A DNA stretch of 27,362 nucleotides from Mollicutes bacterium (GTDB taxonomy: Bacteria; Bacillota_I; Bacilli_A; Izemoplasmatales; Izemoplasmataceae). A program made the translations under genes and the position numbers. Below are positions 27,313 through 27,362 of the stretch, one piece after another (the first letter of the stretch is position 1; each line of letters starts with the position of its first letter). Below the pieces are notes generated by a model. That model was given only the letters and a program-made list of their open reading frames with translations. It made no database searches and was not told the DNA's origin. Where the stretch lies: NCBI GenBank assembly GCA_003559585.1, contig PWKX01000022.1, forward strand, positions 1-27,362, read 5' to 3'.

Positions 27313-27362
27313 ATGTTTGAACACTTAAAGCCTTTTTTTAACCGATATTTTAAAAAAGACAC
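27313..27362 (+). CDS. Possible start of another gene, cut by the window end
   Basis: An ATG opens a frame that stays open to the last base and begins MFEHLKPFFNRYFKKD. It lies two bases after the T run of the terminator, with no ribosome binding site visible, so the true gene may start elsewhere or may not exist. Nothing can be said about its function. Confidence 0.25.
   Translation, partial: MFEHLKPFFNRYFKKD

Overview
The window looks like a chromosomal segment from a wall-less or Mollicutes-like Firmicute that uses the standard genetic code (Acholeplasma / Izemoplasma / Haloplasma-type; inferred from gene content, not from a marker gene). TGA ends several genes (the IS66 fragment, the 962-residue coiled-coil gene, ftsZ, the 987-residue activase gene) and Trp is TGG, so the Mycoplasma code does not apply. 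Gene order resembles Gram-positive clusters with members missing: ruvB-queA-tgt without ruvA, and ftsZ-yggS-sepF-yggT-ileS without ftsA, ylmD, ylmH or divIVA.

Layout. 1-402: right end of an IS66-family insertion sequence (transposase C-terminus, terminator, terminal inverted repeat). 421-6800, minus strand: two adjacent genes for very large coiled-coil proteins (962 and 1158 aa) with no recognised enzymatic domain, read from a promoter that diverges from ruvB. 6945-8994, plus: ruvB and queA, closed by a bidirectional terminator. 9020-10154, minus: a three-gene operon with a DUF2089-type zinc-ribbon/HTH regulator between two small related proteins; all three carry a short SHOCT-like helix pair. 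10414-14635, plus: a two-gene 2-hydroxyacyl-CoA dehydratase activase / dehydratase-subunit system, fused into one protein in many Firmicutes. 14641-15750: tgt. 15835-18205: ftsZ, yggS, sepF, yggT. 18208-21217: an isoleucine T-box riboswitch (specifier ATC) and ileS. 21272-23270: a YczE/YitT-type membrane protein, deoC and deoD, ending in a UUCG-loop terminator. 23309-25832: the ymfF/ymfH pair of M16-type proteins (one inactive, one with an intact zinc motif). 25889-27256: a probable DUF3137 membrane protein and a LemA protein, then a terminator and possibly the start of another gene.

Working together. QueA and Tgt belong to tRNA queuosine modification. FtsZ, SepF and YggT are the division module; with no FtsA here and a SepF that lacks its usual membrane-binding helix, anchoring of the Z ring is an open question. 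DeoC and DeoD handle deoxynucleoside salvage. The best candidate for an undescribed system is the coiled-coil pair: both proteins share a similar motif near residue 400, suggesting diverged paralogues that could build a filament or scaffold. The second candidate is the DUF2089 operon. All domain assignments are from reading the translated sequence, not from database searches.
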